Below the pieces are notes generated by a model. The model was not told where the DNA came from. It was given only the letters and a program-made list of their open reading frames with translations, and made no database searches. The position numbers were made by a program, and so were the translations under genes. Of a stretch of DNA of 64,000 bases, positions 55,960-64,000 are shown piece after piece; position 1 is the first letter of the stretch; each line of letters starts with the position of its first letter. This DNA is from Roseomonas gilardii subsp. gilardii (GTDB lineage: Bacteria; Pseudomonadota; Alphaproteobacteria; Acetobacterales; Acetobacteraceae): contig NZ_CP095555.1 of the NCBI RefSeq assembly GCF_023078375.1, forward strand, positions 62,001 through 126,000, given 5' to 3'.

Positions 55960-56450
55960 CTACTGTCCGGCGGCGAAGAGCCTCGACAGCGGCATGTTCG
56001 GCTTGCTGATCGGCGACTTCAGCACCACGAAGCTGAAGTACTTGTCGATCCCAATGTCGAGTTCGATCAGGCGTTCCATCAGCGCCTGGTACTCGCTGAT
56101 GCCGCTGGTCACGAACTTCACGAGGTAGTCATAGCCGCCGGACACCAGATGGCATTCGACCACCTGTTCGAGCTTCTCGATGGCGGCCAGGAAGCGCGCG
56201 AAGTCGGAGGGGCGATGATTCTTCAGAGTCACCTCGGTGAAGACCGTGAGCGCCTGTCCGAGCTTGGCGGTGTTGATCCGCGCCGAGTAGCCGATGATAT
56301 AGCCTTCCTGTTGCAGCTTCTTGACGCGATCAGGCAGGGGCTCGGTGACAGGTTCACGAGCTCGGCCAGTTCGACATTCGTGATCCGCCCGTTCTTCTGG
56401 AGCTCGTGGAGGATCTTGATATCGATCTGGTCAAGCTTCATGGCAGCCAT
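55960..56450 (-). pseudogene. Lrp/AsnC-family regulator with one-base frameshift
   Basis: From ATG 56450 (or 56441) the frame reads [37 protein letters not shown] and then loses sense. In the next frame the domain continues [33 protein letters not shown] and VVECHLVSGGYDYLVKF to 55960. One missing C around 56326-56331 (CTGATCGCGTC where CTGATCCGCGTC is expected) explains it. It would have regulated the divergent oxidoreductase gene or the amine cluster. A sequencing error is the alternative. Confidence 0.75.
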
Positions 56451-56669
56451 CGTTCCGGGTGCTTCCTCGTCCCGCGCGTCGCTCCGGCGGTCCACCCGGT
56501 CATCATGGCGAAAGCCCGCAGGTCCGACAATCAGGGGCCAGGGGCAGCCGGGCAGCGCAGAATGACCTGTACCACCCTCATCCCACGCAACAATCTGCCG
56601 CCAATGGCGGGACACCAGCCTTCGTCCCACGGCAGGAGTGGCTAGAATGGCACTGGATGGGAGGACTGC

Positions 56670-57992
56670 ATGCCGGCGCCGCTGTTGCACATCGAGACCA
56701 CGCCCAACCTCCCGCGGCAGGCGGAGGTCGTCGTCATCGGCGGCGGCATCGTGGGTGTTTCCACAGCCTACTACCTGGCGCGTCGCGGCGTCTCGGTCGC
56801 ATTGGTCGAGAAAGGCCGGATCGGTGCCGAGCAGTCGAGTCGCAACTGGGGCTGGTGCCGGCAGCAGAATCGCGATGCGCGGGAGCTTCCGCTGGCCACG
56901 GCCAGCCTCGCGCTGTGGGATCGCCTCGCGGAGGAGATCGGGGTGGACCTTGGATTCCGCCGCTGCGGCCTCCTCTATCTGAGCGACGACGAGGCTCAGA
57001 TTGCCGGATGGGCGAAGTGGCATGACTTCGCCCGTGGCGCCGGCGTCCACACGCAGATGCTTTCGGCCGCCGAGGCAACGGCGCGGGGTGCCGCCACGGG
57101 CAAGAGCTGGAAGGGCGGCGTTTTCTCGCCGACCGACGGCGTCGCCGATCCGGAGCGAGCAGCGCCAGTCATGGCGCTGGGTGTGATGCGCGCGGGCGGA
57201 ACGGTTCATCAGTTCTGCGCGGCCCGTGGACTGGAGCGCGCGGGCGGCCGGGTCAGCGGCGTTGTGACCGAGGCCGGGGTGACCCGCACCGGCACCGTGG
57301 TGCTCGCGGGCGGGGCCTGGGCCTCCTCCTTCCTGAACCAGTACGCGATCCGCTTTCCGCAGGCCTCGGTGCGGGCCTCGATCCTGGCGGTGGCGTCGCG
57401 TGCCGGCCTGCCGGAGGCACTGCACACCACGGGCGTCTCGGTCACGCGACGCAGCGAGGGGAGCTATGCCCTGGCCATCAGCGGCGGTGCCCGCGTCGAT
57501 CCGACGCCGCAACAACTCCGCTTTGCGCGGCAGTTCGTCCCCATGTTCCTCAGCCGGCGTGGCAGCCTCTCGCTCGGCGGCCGGCAGGCCTGGGCGGCGG
57601 GGCATGAGACTCTGCGGCGCTGGCGCCTCGATGCACCGACCGCGATGGAAGCCTGCCGTATCCTCGACCCCAGCCCGGATCCCCGGCAGATCGAGGAGAC
57701 CCTGGCGCGCGCCCGGCGCCTCCTGCCCGCGCTGGCGGATGCGCCCGTGACTGCGCGCTGGGCGGGCTATATCGACAGCACCCCTGATGGCGTGCCAGCG
57801 ATCGGCGAGGTTGCCGGGCTGCCAGGGCTGATCCTGGCAGCCGGCTTCAGCGGTCACGGCTTCGGGATCGGCACCGGCGCCGGTCACATGGTCGCCGATC
57901 TGCTGACCGGGGCGCCGCCGATCGTGGACCCCGCCCCATACGCCCCGGAGCGTCTGGCTGACTCGGCCCGGGGGAAGGTCGCGGCATTCTGA
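56670..57992 (+). CDS. DadA-like FAD-dependent D-amino-acid/amine oxidoreductase
   Basis: This 440-residue DAO-family protein has [48 protein letters not shown] and the C-terminal [47 protein letters not shown]. This is the DadA/SoxB type that deaminates D-amino acids or N-methyl amino acids with FAD. It is divergent from the broken Lrp gene, the usual arrangement for such dehydrogenases. Confidence 0.85.
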   Translation: MPAPLLHIETTPNLPRQAEVVVIGGGIVGVSTAYYLARRGVSVALVEKGRIGAEQSSRNWGWCRQQNRDARELPLATASLALWDRLAEEIGVDLGFRRCGLLYLSDDEAQIAGWAKWHDFARGAGVHTQMLSAAEATARGAATGKSWKGGVFSPTDGVADPERAAPVMALGVMRAGGTVHQFCAARGLERAGGRVSGVVTEAGVTRTGTVVLAGGAWASSFLNQYAIRFPQASVRASILAVASRAGLPEALHTTGVSVTRRSEGSYALAISGGARVDPTPQQLRFARQFVPMFLSRRGSLSLGGRQAWAAGHETLRRWRLDAPTAMEACRILDPSPDPRQIEETLARARRLLPALADAPVTARWAGYIDSTPDGVPAIGEVAGLPGLILAAGFSGHGFGIGTGAGHMVADLLTGAPPIVDPAPYAPERLADSARGKVAAF

Positions 57993-58069
57993 TGGGTTTT
58001 GCTGGGGTTCCTGGGAGGATGGCGCAGAGTGGAGAGCCGTGCCCATCCGATCGCCCTCGCCGAGACACG

Positions 58070-58405
58070 TCATACAGACATCGTAATCATAAGGCTTGCG
58101 GGAACGTTAATGCCGTTGATGCACAGTATGGCCCACCAAGTGTTCAGTCCCGGCATTTGATGGAGCGAATTGAACCTGAACCGCTCTGGCTCAGCTGTCC
58201 ACTGCTTGCAGATGAACTCATAGGGCGTCAGGGCCTTCAAACGATGGCCAAAGTTGTAGACATCAAGGAAGTCGGCGAGTTGGCGCCGCAACCAAGAGTG
58301 ATCATCGTAGTGGAAGCGCTTGACGGCCGCGTCCTTGATGGTCCGGTTCATGCGCTCGACCTGACCATTGGTCCAAAGGTGCTTCACCTTGGTCAGCCGA
58401 ATTCA
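58070..58405 (-). mobile_element. IS481-type transposase, C-terminal fragment
   Basis: The minus frame RLTKVKHLWTNGQVERMNRTIKDAAVKRFHYDDH, DVYNFGHRLKALTPYEFICKQW and HQMPGLNT is the C-terminus of an IS481-group transposase, different from the 46866 copy. The usual stop after LNT is replaced by more codons, and the N-terminal two thirds are missing at about 58405, where a different gene end begins. Confidence 0.65.
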
Positions 58406-58461
58406 CCGAATTCGTCAGGCGCGAGACCGCCCGCTGGAGCAGGCTCAGCGAGGAGCGGAAG
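58396..58461 (+). pseudogene. Possible 3' end of a TctC/Bug-type binding protein
   Basis: The plus frame FTEFVRRETARWSRLSEERKIQHA followed by TGA looks like the last helix of Bug/TctC receptors. Only about 22 codons are left, cut by the IS481 fragment. The call rests on this short resemblance alone. Confidence 0.35.
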
Positions 58462-58661
58462 ATCCAGCACGCCTGACGTTTCCGGGCGGGCGCGCGGTTC
58501 CCGCCTGCCGCACTGCCAAGCGGAACTCCCTGATCCCGCAGCGAAGAGCCGCCCCAAGATCCTCGCAGTTGGACAGGTTCTTTGCTGCGCCGGGGCGTAG
58601 CGTCGCTCGCCACGCGCCGGAGCCGCCCTGCCAGGATCCCGAACAGGCTGCCGCGGGACGA

Positions 58662-59699
58662 TCAGGCCATGACGGCCTGCTGTCGGCGCGGGGCGAGGTC
58701 CGCAGCCTGCCGAAGCGCTTCGACGAGGCTGCCGTCATCGGCGATGCCCCGGCCCGCGATGTCGAAGGCGGTGCCATGATCGACCGAGGTGCGGATCACC
58801 GGCAGGCCGATGGTGATGTTCACCCCTGCTTCCAGCCCCATCACCTTCACCGGCCCGTGGCCCTGATCATGGTACATCGCCACGACCAGGTCGAAGTCGC
58901 CACGCGCGGCACGGAAGAAGAGTGTGTCGGCGGGCAGCGGGCCCTCGACCTGCCATCCCTTGGCGCGGCACGCCTGCACGGCGGGGATGATCTTCTCCTC
59001 CTCCTCGCCCTGGCCGAAGAGTCCGTTCTCCCCGGCATGCGGGTTGATGCCGCAGACGCCGATGCGGGGCTCCGCGATGCCGGCCTTGACCAGCGTGGCA
59101 CGGCCGCGGGCGATGACGCGTTCGACCAGGCCAGGCTCGATCCGCCGGATCGCGTCCATCAACCCGATATGCGTGGTGACGTGGATCACGCGCAGCTTCG
59201 GTGCGACCAGCATCATCGAAACCTCCGGCGTGCCGGTCAGATGCGCGAGCAGCTCGGTATGGCCGGGGTACTTGTGGCCGGCCGCGTGCAGCGCCTCCTT
59301 GCTCAGCGGCGCGGTGCAGATGGCGTCCGCTTCGCCCGCCTCGACCAGCCGTGTGGCGCGTTCGATGTAGCGGTAGGCGCCCTCCCCCGAGAGTGGCAGG
59401 ACCTGCCCGAAGGGATGGCCAGCCGGGATGATCCCGAGATCGATCACATCCACCGTGCCGGGTTCGTAGCGCGCTCCGGAGGGTTCGGCGAGCGGCCGCA
59501 CGGTGAGGCTGGACCCGATGATGGCGCCGGCCTCACGCAGCCGCACCGCCTCGCCCACCACCAGCGGGCGACACAGGGCGTGGACCTCCGGCCGGGCCAG
59601 GGCCTTCATGATGATCTCCGGCCCGATGCCCGAGGCGTCGCCCATGGTGATGGCGATGATGGGGCGGTCCTGGGCAAGGTTGTCCTGGTTCTGGGTCAT
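58662..59699 (-). CDS. pdxA2: PdxA2-like 4-phospho-threonate/erythronate dehydrogenase
   Basis: This 345-residue protein has the PdxA landmarks ITMGDASGIGPEIIMKALA, TAPLSKEALHAAGHKYPGHTELLA (metal His), VTTHIGLMDAIRRI and AMYHDQGHGPVKV (metal His). PdxA2 enzymes linked to DUF1537 kinases oxidise and decarboxylate 4-phospho-D-threonate or -erythronate to dihydroxyacetone phosphate. Its ATG overlaps the kinase stop (ATGA), so the two are coupled. Pyridoxal synthesis is unlikely in this context. Confidence 0.87.
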   Translation of the reverse strand: MTQNQDNLAQDRPIIAITMGDASGIGPEIIMKALARPEVHALCRPLVVGEAVRLREAGAIIGSSLTVRPLAEPSGARYEPGTVDVIDLGIIPAGHPFGQVLPLSGEGAYRYIERATRLVEAGEADAICTAPLSKEALHAAGHKYPGHTELLAHLTGTPEVSMMLVAPKLRVIHVTTHIGLMDAIRRIEPGLVERVIARGRATLVKAGIAEPRIGVCGINPHAGENGLFGQGEEEEKIIPAVQACRAKGWQVEGPLPADTLFFRAARGDFDLVVAMYHDQGHGPVKVMGLEAGVNITIGLPVIRTSVDHGTAFDIAGRGIADDGSLVEALRQAADLAPRRQQAVMA

Positions 59700-60975
59700 G
59701 TCCGTTTTCCGAGAAGGTCGTGCAGGCGGGCAAGGCTGTTCAGCAGGCTACGCTCATGGCCGAAGGCACCGGCCTTGGTCATCACCGGCACGCGCAGCGC
59801 ACCCTGGGTGATGCCGAGCGGCACGCCGGGTTCCACCTCCTCCAGCAGGCGGATGCCGTGTACGCCGAGGGTGGTGAGCAGGGCACAGGCGGTCTCGCCG
59901 CCGGTGGCGAAAAGGCCGGCCATGCGGGTGCCCGCCTGGGCGAGGAGCAAGGCCAGGGCCTCGGCCAGGGCTGCCCCCTGGCGCAGGTTGGCGCTGGGAT
60001 CGGGCGCAATCTGCACCAGCGTGTCGTGCCCCTGGTCCAGGGAGGCGGCGATCTCCGCCGACAAAGGCGCCCAGCCTGAGCCGGCTGGGCCGGCCAGCAG
60101 CAGCGACGGCGCGACAGTGAAGGGGATGGCGCCGCCTTCCGTGACCAGTCGAGCGGCGGCGTTGCGGGAGGCCTCGGCCACGCTGCCGACCACCAGCAGT
60201 ATGCCGGCATCGTTGCGCGGCAAGGCAGGCATGGGGGTGTCCGTCCTGTCGCCGGCAGGGCCTCGGCCAAGGCGGCGGCGATGCCGCCCGACCCGACCCA
60301 GAACAGCCGTCCGGCCAGGGGCAGGCTGGCACGGGCCAGGAGACCGAGATCGTCAGCTGTCTCGGCATCACAGACCACCGCGTCCAGCCTCCCGGCCAGG
60401 GCCTCATCCAGAGCATGGCGCAGCGCTGCGGCCAGGGCGGCCTCATCCCGCAGCACGGTCAGTGGCAGGACGGCGTTGCGCAGCCCCTCGGTCCGGAGCG
60501 CCTCCGGCAGATGCGCGCTGGCATAGGTGTGATCGCGTGCCCAGAGCGGGGTCTGCTCCAGCGGTATGCCGTCGAGATGGATGCGCCCCTCCATGGTCGT
60601 GCGGCCCGTTCCAGGGAAGGCCGGGGCGACGAGGGCCAGGGAAGGGCCGGAGGCGGCACGCAGGGTTCTGAGCGTGGCCGCAAGCTCCGCCATCGGCTCG
60701 CCACGCAGGGTGGAGTCGATCTTCTTGATCAACCCCTGCCCGGACCGGTGCAAACGGGCCAGCAGGGCCGCGTGCCGGGCGGCGGCGGCCCCGGGCGAAA
60801 GGCGGCGGCTGTCGGCATCCACCGCCAGGACCGTGCCGTCCGCCCGCTCCGCCACACCGCCCTGCCCCAGGCCCGCATGCCAGCCGACCCCGGCCTCCAG
60901 CCCGCGCCGCGCGAAGGCGATCGCGCAGTCCGCGGCACCCGTCAGGTCGTCCGCCAGGATCAGCCAGCGCTCCAT
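59696..60975 (-). pseudogene. DUF1537 four-carbon acid sugar kinase with one-base frameshift
   Basis: From ATG 60975 the frame reads MERWLILADDLTGAADCAIAFARRG, LIKKIDSTLRGEPMAELAATLR, LVAPAFPGTGRTTMEGRIHLDG and WVGSGGIAAALAEALPATGRTP, the N-terminal DUF1537 domain. At a run of five C (60233-60237) sense passes to another frame that gives ALPRNDAGILLVVGSVAEASRNAA and ends LFATGGETACALL and GEI-less C-terminal EEVEPGVPLGI. One lost C restores the whole protein. It would phosphorylate threonate- or erythronate-type acids. A homopolymer read error is as likely as true inactivation. Confidence 0.75.
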
Positions 60976-60981
60976 GGGGCC

Positions 60982-62391
60982 TCAGTGCTCTGGCAAGGCA
61001 GGCGTGGCGGAGCGTACCGGGAAGAGACCGCTCAGCACGCGTTCGGCCACCAGAACCGCCGCAGGCACCACCGCCGCGATATAGATGTTGTCGATGCCAT
61101 AGGGGTTATCCAGTACGTACCAGATCGTCGTGGCCACGGCAGCAGCAAGCAGCCCCAGCGTGGCGCCGCGATTGCTCCTGAAGAAGGGGAGATAGAAGCC
61201 CATCACGGCGACGATGGAAATGGAGAGGCGCAGGGCACGCGTGAAGAAGGAGAGCTTCAGGATCTCCGGCACGAAGAACACGAAGATCAGCGGTGCGAAA
61301 CCGATGGCCAGGGAAATCCACCGGGTCATCCGGAACTCGTGCTCAGGCGTCGGCTTCGCATAAGGCACATAGAAGTCCTTCACGATCAGCGATGCCATGG
61401 CAAGGGCAACGGTGCTGACGCTGACGAAGACCGAGGCCACGAGCGAGGTGGTCACGAGGCCTGCCAGCCAGGGGTTCATCGCCTGGAGGAACATCGGCAG
61501 AGCATAGAGGCTGTTGCCGGTCGGCTGCAGGAACTTCGCCGCGACGCCGATCAGCCCCAGCGCGATGCCCAGCGGCAAGCACCATGCCGCGGCATAGAAA
61601 GCCGAACGCTGGGCCGACGCCTCATCCTTGTTGGCTGAAATGGCCTGCATGATGAACTGGGTCGAGAAGATCGCGCCCACCGTGCCGATGATCCAGGCAA
61701 TGATCGTGGGCACGCCGATCTTACCGGTCATGCTGAAGTATTCCGGCGGCAACCCCTCCACCATCGGGCGGATACCTCCGGTCATGGACAGGGCGAAGCC
61801 AAGGATCAGCGCGATGCCGATGACCTTTACCCCACTGTGGAGGATCGTCACATAGGCGACACCTTTCAGGCCGCCGAAGACATAGTAGAAGGTGCTGACG
61901 ATCGCGATGATGAACATGCCAAGTGTCAGATTGACCTTGAGCACCGTGGAGAGCGCGGCCGCACCCGAGACATAGTTCCCCACATTCACCAGCAACAGCG
62001 CATAGATCATGATCAGGGAGACGGTGAGCTTGGTGGAACGGCCGAATTTCTGATTGATGGCGCCGGAGATCGTGAACTCGCCGGAGGCATAAAGCCGCCG
62101 GACGAAGAAGAGGCCATAGAGCAGAAAGCCGATGGCCGCTCCGACCACGGACCAGGCGGCGGCGATCCCATAGTTGAAGGCCTCCTGCGACGTGCCGACG
62201 GTGGACTTGGCACCAATGAACTCGCTCATCAGCAGAACGCCGATCACGGCCGCCGGCATGGCTCTGGAGCCCACCATGAACTGCGAGCTGTTCCGGCTGC
62301 GCAGTTTTATCGTCAGCCAGGATGTGACAGCGATGTAGGCGACGATGATCGCGATGATGATCGCGCTCTCGCCGGCATTGAACTGGTGCAT
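60982..62391 (-). CDS. Sodium:solute symporter (SSS family)
   Basis: This 469-residue protein has about thirteen hydrophobic helices and SSS features: NSSQFMVGSRAMPAAVIGVLLMSEFIGAKSTVGTSQEAFNYG and TFYYVFGGLKGVAYVTILHSGVKVIG, with the sodium-site region near TTSLVASVFVSVSTVALAMASLIVKDFY. It is the first gene of the minus-strand sugar-acid operon, 6 bases before the kinase, and probably imports the four-carbon acid. Confidence 0.86.
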   Translation of the reverse strand: MHQFNAGESAIIIAIIVAYIAVTSWLTIKLRSRNSSQFMVGSRAMPAAVIGVLLMSEFIGAKSTVGTSQEAFNYGIAAAWSVVGAAIGFLLYGLFFVRRLYASGEFTISGAINQKFGRSTKLTVSLIMIYALLLVNVGNYVSGAAALSTVLKVNLTLGMFIIAIVSTFYYVFGGLKGVAYVTILHSGVKVIGIALILGFALSMTGGIRPMVEGLPPEYFSMTGKIGVPTIIAWIIGTVGAIFSTQFIMQAISANKDEASAQRSAFYAAAWCLPLGIALGLIGVAAKFLQPTGNSLYALPMFLQAMNPWLAGLVTTSLVASVFVSVSTVALAMASLIVKDFYVPYAKPTPEHEFRMTRWISLAIGFAPLIFVFFVPEILKLSFFTRALRLSISIVAVMGFYLPFFRSNRGATLGLLAAAVATTIWYVLDNPYGIDNIYIAAVVPAAVLVAERVLSGLFPVRSATPALPEH

Positions 62392-62542
62392 TCCTGCGTC
62401 CCCTACTGCACACGAAGGCTCTCAGAGCCCGGTCGATGGCCCGGCAGGAGCTCGGTGGAACGATGGGACCCCGGATCAGCGAATATCGTCATGTCCGTGG
62501 CGTTTCCCCCCAGCGCCCCTGAAGCCCTGTTTGCGTTTATTC

Positions 62543-62563
62543 TTATGTTCGGATTGCGAACTT
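62543..62563. promoter_or_regulatory. Operator copy 1 of the IclR regulator
   Basis: The core GTTCGGATTGCGAAC is a 5-base inverted repeat with a 5-base centre, typical of IclR operators. The 21 bases here are repeated, inverted, at 63486-63506. This copy is in the divergent promoter region, 152 bases before the SSS symporter start and 130 bases before the SDR start. Confidence 0.7.
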
Positions 62564-62692
62564 TAGTTCTCTAATTTACAAGCCTCATATCGGTGCGTGG
62601 GCCACGCCGTCAACAGCCTTTTGCGCCTGGGCATCAGTGGAAAGGCCGTTCTCGAAGCAGCCCGCATTTCCAGCAGGAGGAGCACAAGCAGC

Positions 62693-63385
62693 ATGACGAC
62701 AGTTCAGGCCACGGCACCCCATGCCCTCGTCACCGGCGCAAGTTCCGGGATCGGCGAGGCCATTTCGAGGTTGCTGCTCAGCAGAGGCTGGCGCGTCACA
62801 GGGCTGAGCCGGCGTCGTCCCCGGATCGATGATCCGGGTTTCGAGCACCGTGCGGCGGACCTGTCCTCTCCGCGGAGCCTCCTGGATGCGACCGAGAACC
62901 TGTCGGTCCAGGCTTTCGTTCATGCCGCCGGACTGATGAGCACCAACCCCCTGGGCCATCTGGAGGCCGAAGCGGGAATGGCGATGTGGCAGCTGCATGT
63001 GCAGGCTGCCAGCATCCTCGCTGACAGGCTTCTCGATGGCATGGGCCCGGGTGGCCGGATCATCCTGATCGGCAGCCGGACCGCGACCGGGGCGGCGGGG
63101 CGCAGCCAGTACGCGGCCACCAAGGCGGCGCTCAACGGGCTCGCGCGCTCCTGGGCTGCGGAGCTGGCGCCCCGGGGAATCACGGTGAACCTCGTGTCAC
63201 CAGCGGCAACCGATACGCCCATGCTGAACGACCCGTCACGCGTTTCATCGGCCCCGCGCATTCCTCCCATCGGGCGCCTGATCCGGCCGGAGGAAGTCGC
63301 TGGGACGGTCGCCTTCCTGTTATCGGGCGATGCAGCCGCCATCACAGGGCAGAACATCGTGATATGCGGGGGGAGCTCACTCTGA
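62693..63385 (+). CDS. Short-chain dehydrogenase of the sugar-acid locus
   Basis: This 230-residue SDR has ALVTGASSGIGEAISRLLLSRGWRVTGLSRRR (NADP-type Arg loop), FVHAAGLM, LIGSRTATGAAGRSQYAATKAAL with Tyr and Lys, and ends GQNIVICGGSSL. The ATG at 62693 has AGGAGGAG upstream. With the operator and IclR gene it probably belongs to the same regulon and may oxidise an entry alcohol or epimer. Confidence 0.85.
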   Translation: MTTVQATAPHALVTGASSGIGEAISRLLLSRGWRVTGLSRRRPRIDDPGFEHRAADLSSPRSLLDATENLSVQAFVHAAGLMSTNPLGHLEAEAGMAMWQLHVQAASILADRLLDGMGPGGRIILIGSRTATGAAGRSQYAATKAALNGLARSWAAELAPRGITVNLVSPAATDTPMLNDPSRVSSAPRIPPIGRLIRPEEVAGTVAFLLSGDAAAITGQNIVICGGSSL

Positions 63386-63485
63386 GCCGGTAGAAGGGGC
63401 CGATACCGGGGCTGCTTCCGGAACCGGCAGCAAAGATGAGTTGACAGACATCGGGCAGAGGGCGACTGTATGGCCAAACGAACAC

Positions 63486-63506
63486 AAGTTCGCAATCCGA
63501 ACATAA
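63486..63506. promoter_or_regulatory. Operator copy 2, before or within the IclR gene start
   Basis: Identical over 21 bases (inverted) to 62543-62563, with core GTTCGCAATCCGAAC. It is directly upstream of a strong ribosome site (GGGAGAGG, 63508-63515) and GTG start at 63518, as expected for autoregulation. If translation started at ATG 63470 the operator would lie inside the coding sequence. Confidence 0.65.
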
Positions 63507-63517
63507 AGGGAGAGGCG

Positions 63518-64000
63518 GTGAACACCGCTGTGGCCAGACAGCCCGCACCGGCGGACATCGCCTCCGTCCCTAAGGGCGGGGGAAAAACCGCTGCCGACAA
63601 CCCGAAGAACATGGTGCAGTCCGCGGCAAAGACCTTTGCCGTCCTGAAGGCTTTCGCCCCCGAATACCCGGAACTGACCCTGGCCGAGGTGGCCACCCGC
63701 GCCGGTTTGGACAGAGGCACGGCATTTCGTCTGATCCATACCCTGGAAGCCCTGGGCTATCTTCGCGCGGTGCCAGGCACCCGGCGTTTCCGCCTGACAC
63801 TGCAATGCCTTGAGCTCGGCTTCGCGGCCCTCTCGGCGAACGGCCTTTCCGACCATGCCGTGCCCTTGTTGCGTGAGCTCGTGCCCGAAGCCGGAGATGC
63901 CGCTTCCCTCGGCACCATCGATGCGGGGGACGTCGTATATCTGGCGCGCGTCCAGATTGGGCTCGACCGCCACAACATCCTGCGCCATCCAGGCACCCGG
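63518..64000 (+). CDS. IclR-family regulator (3' end outside window)
   Basis: The frame opens without a stop to the right edge. It shows SAAKTFAVLKAFAPEYPELTLAEVATRAGLDRGTAFRLIHTLEALGYLRAVPGTRRFRLT, the IclR winged helix, then the effector-domain beginning GDAASLGTIDAGDVVYLARVQIG. GTG 63518 follows a strong ribosome site; ATG 63470 is in frame but weaker. It is the likely controller of the sugar-acid operon through the two 21-bp repeats. Confidence 0.8.
   Translation, partial: MNTAVARQPAPADIASVPKGGGKTAADNPKNMVQSAAKTFAVLKAFAPEYPELTLAEVATRAGLDRGTAFRLIHTLEALGYLRAVPGTRRFRLTLQCLELGFAALSANGLSDHAVPLLRELVPEAGDAASLGTIDAGDVVYLARVQIGLDRHNILRHPGTR

Noticed and set aside
58662-59699. PdxA as a vitamin B6 biosynthesis gene
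   Set aside because: It is translationally coupled to a DUF1537 kinase gene and a symporter, the context of sugar-acid-degrading PdxA2 enzymes.
58368-60671. 767-codon plus ORF
   Set aside because: Only its first 30 or so codons may be genuine (a Bug/TctC tail in another start context); the rest is antisense to PdxA2 and kinase genes.

Overview
The window is very GC-rich and dense with LysR, IclR, MarR and MocR regulators, MFS, ABC and TctA-like transporters, short-chain dehydrogenases and luciferase-like monooxygenases. This content suggests an alphaproteobacterium, most like an environmental Acetobacteraceae such as Roseomonas. That placement is an inference from protein style, because no rRNA, tRNA or other phylogenetic marker is present. 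The high load of insertion sequences and broken genes suggests an accessory region: a large plasmid, a chromid or a genomic island.

Layout. 1-5016: a TPR protein running off the left edge, a divergent AraC regulator, a NYN-LOTUS putative RNase and a GT39-like membrane glycosyltransferase. 5374-11101: a five-gene catabolic operon (flavin reductase, FMNH2/FADH2-dependent oxygenase, alpha/beta hydrolase, BNR beta-propeller protein, MFS transporter) divergent from a MarR regulator. 11157-17195: a LysR regulator facing a DapA-family lyase and a nonsense-interrupted SDR, then an IclR regulator facing an SDR and an ACS-type MFS transporter, ending with an IS630-family element inserted exactly at the MFS stop codon. 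18429-24910: a MocR regulator divergent from a mevalonate-catabolic operon (mvaA, two membrane transport genes, mvaB). 25007-30470: a dead IS630 element, a P-type cation ATPase and recombination debris. 31263-41503: a cluster resembling Bacillus S-modified-cysteine salvage operons (cysteine synthase, two related GNATs, three flavin monooxygenases, a fused ABC permease-ATPase, two binding proteins).

41644-44005 is a gene graveyard with fragments of a serine recombinase, a peptide-binding protein and a tyrosine integrase. 44066-46524 holds an XRE regulator with a small unknown protein and a LysR/SDR divergent pair. 46597-50183 is a nested pile of three IS elements in a broken doc gene, fused to a gabD remnant. 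50352-57992 is an amine or amino-acid catabolic region (PuuB-like oxidase, HAD enzyme, class III aminotransferase, DadA-like oxidoreductase) whose Lrp regulator and peptide ABC ATPase are broken. 58662-64000 is a sugar-acid operon (SSS transporter, DUF1537 kinase with a one-base frameshift, PdxA2-like dehydrogenase), with a divergent SDR and an IclR regulator. A 21-bp sequence repeated at the divergent promoter and at the regulator start is the likely operator.

Overall the window is a collection of regulator-plus-pathway modules for scavenging small organic compounds, with clear gene decay around the mobile elements. Positions and motifs were read by eye; no database search was run.
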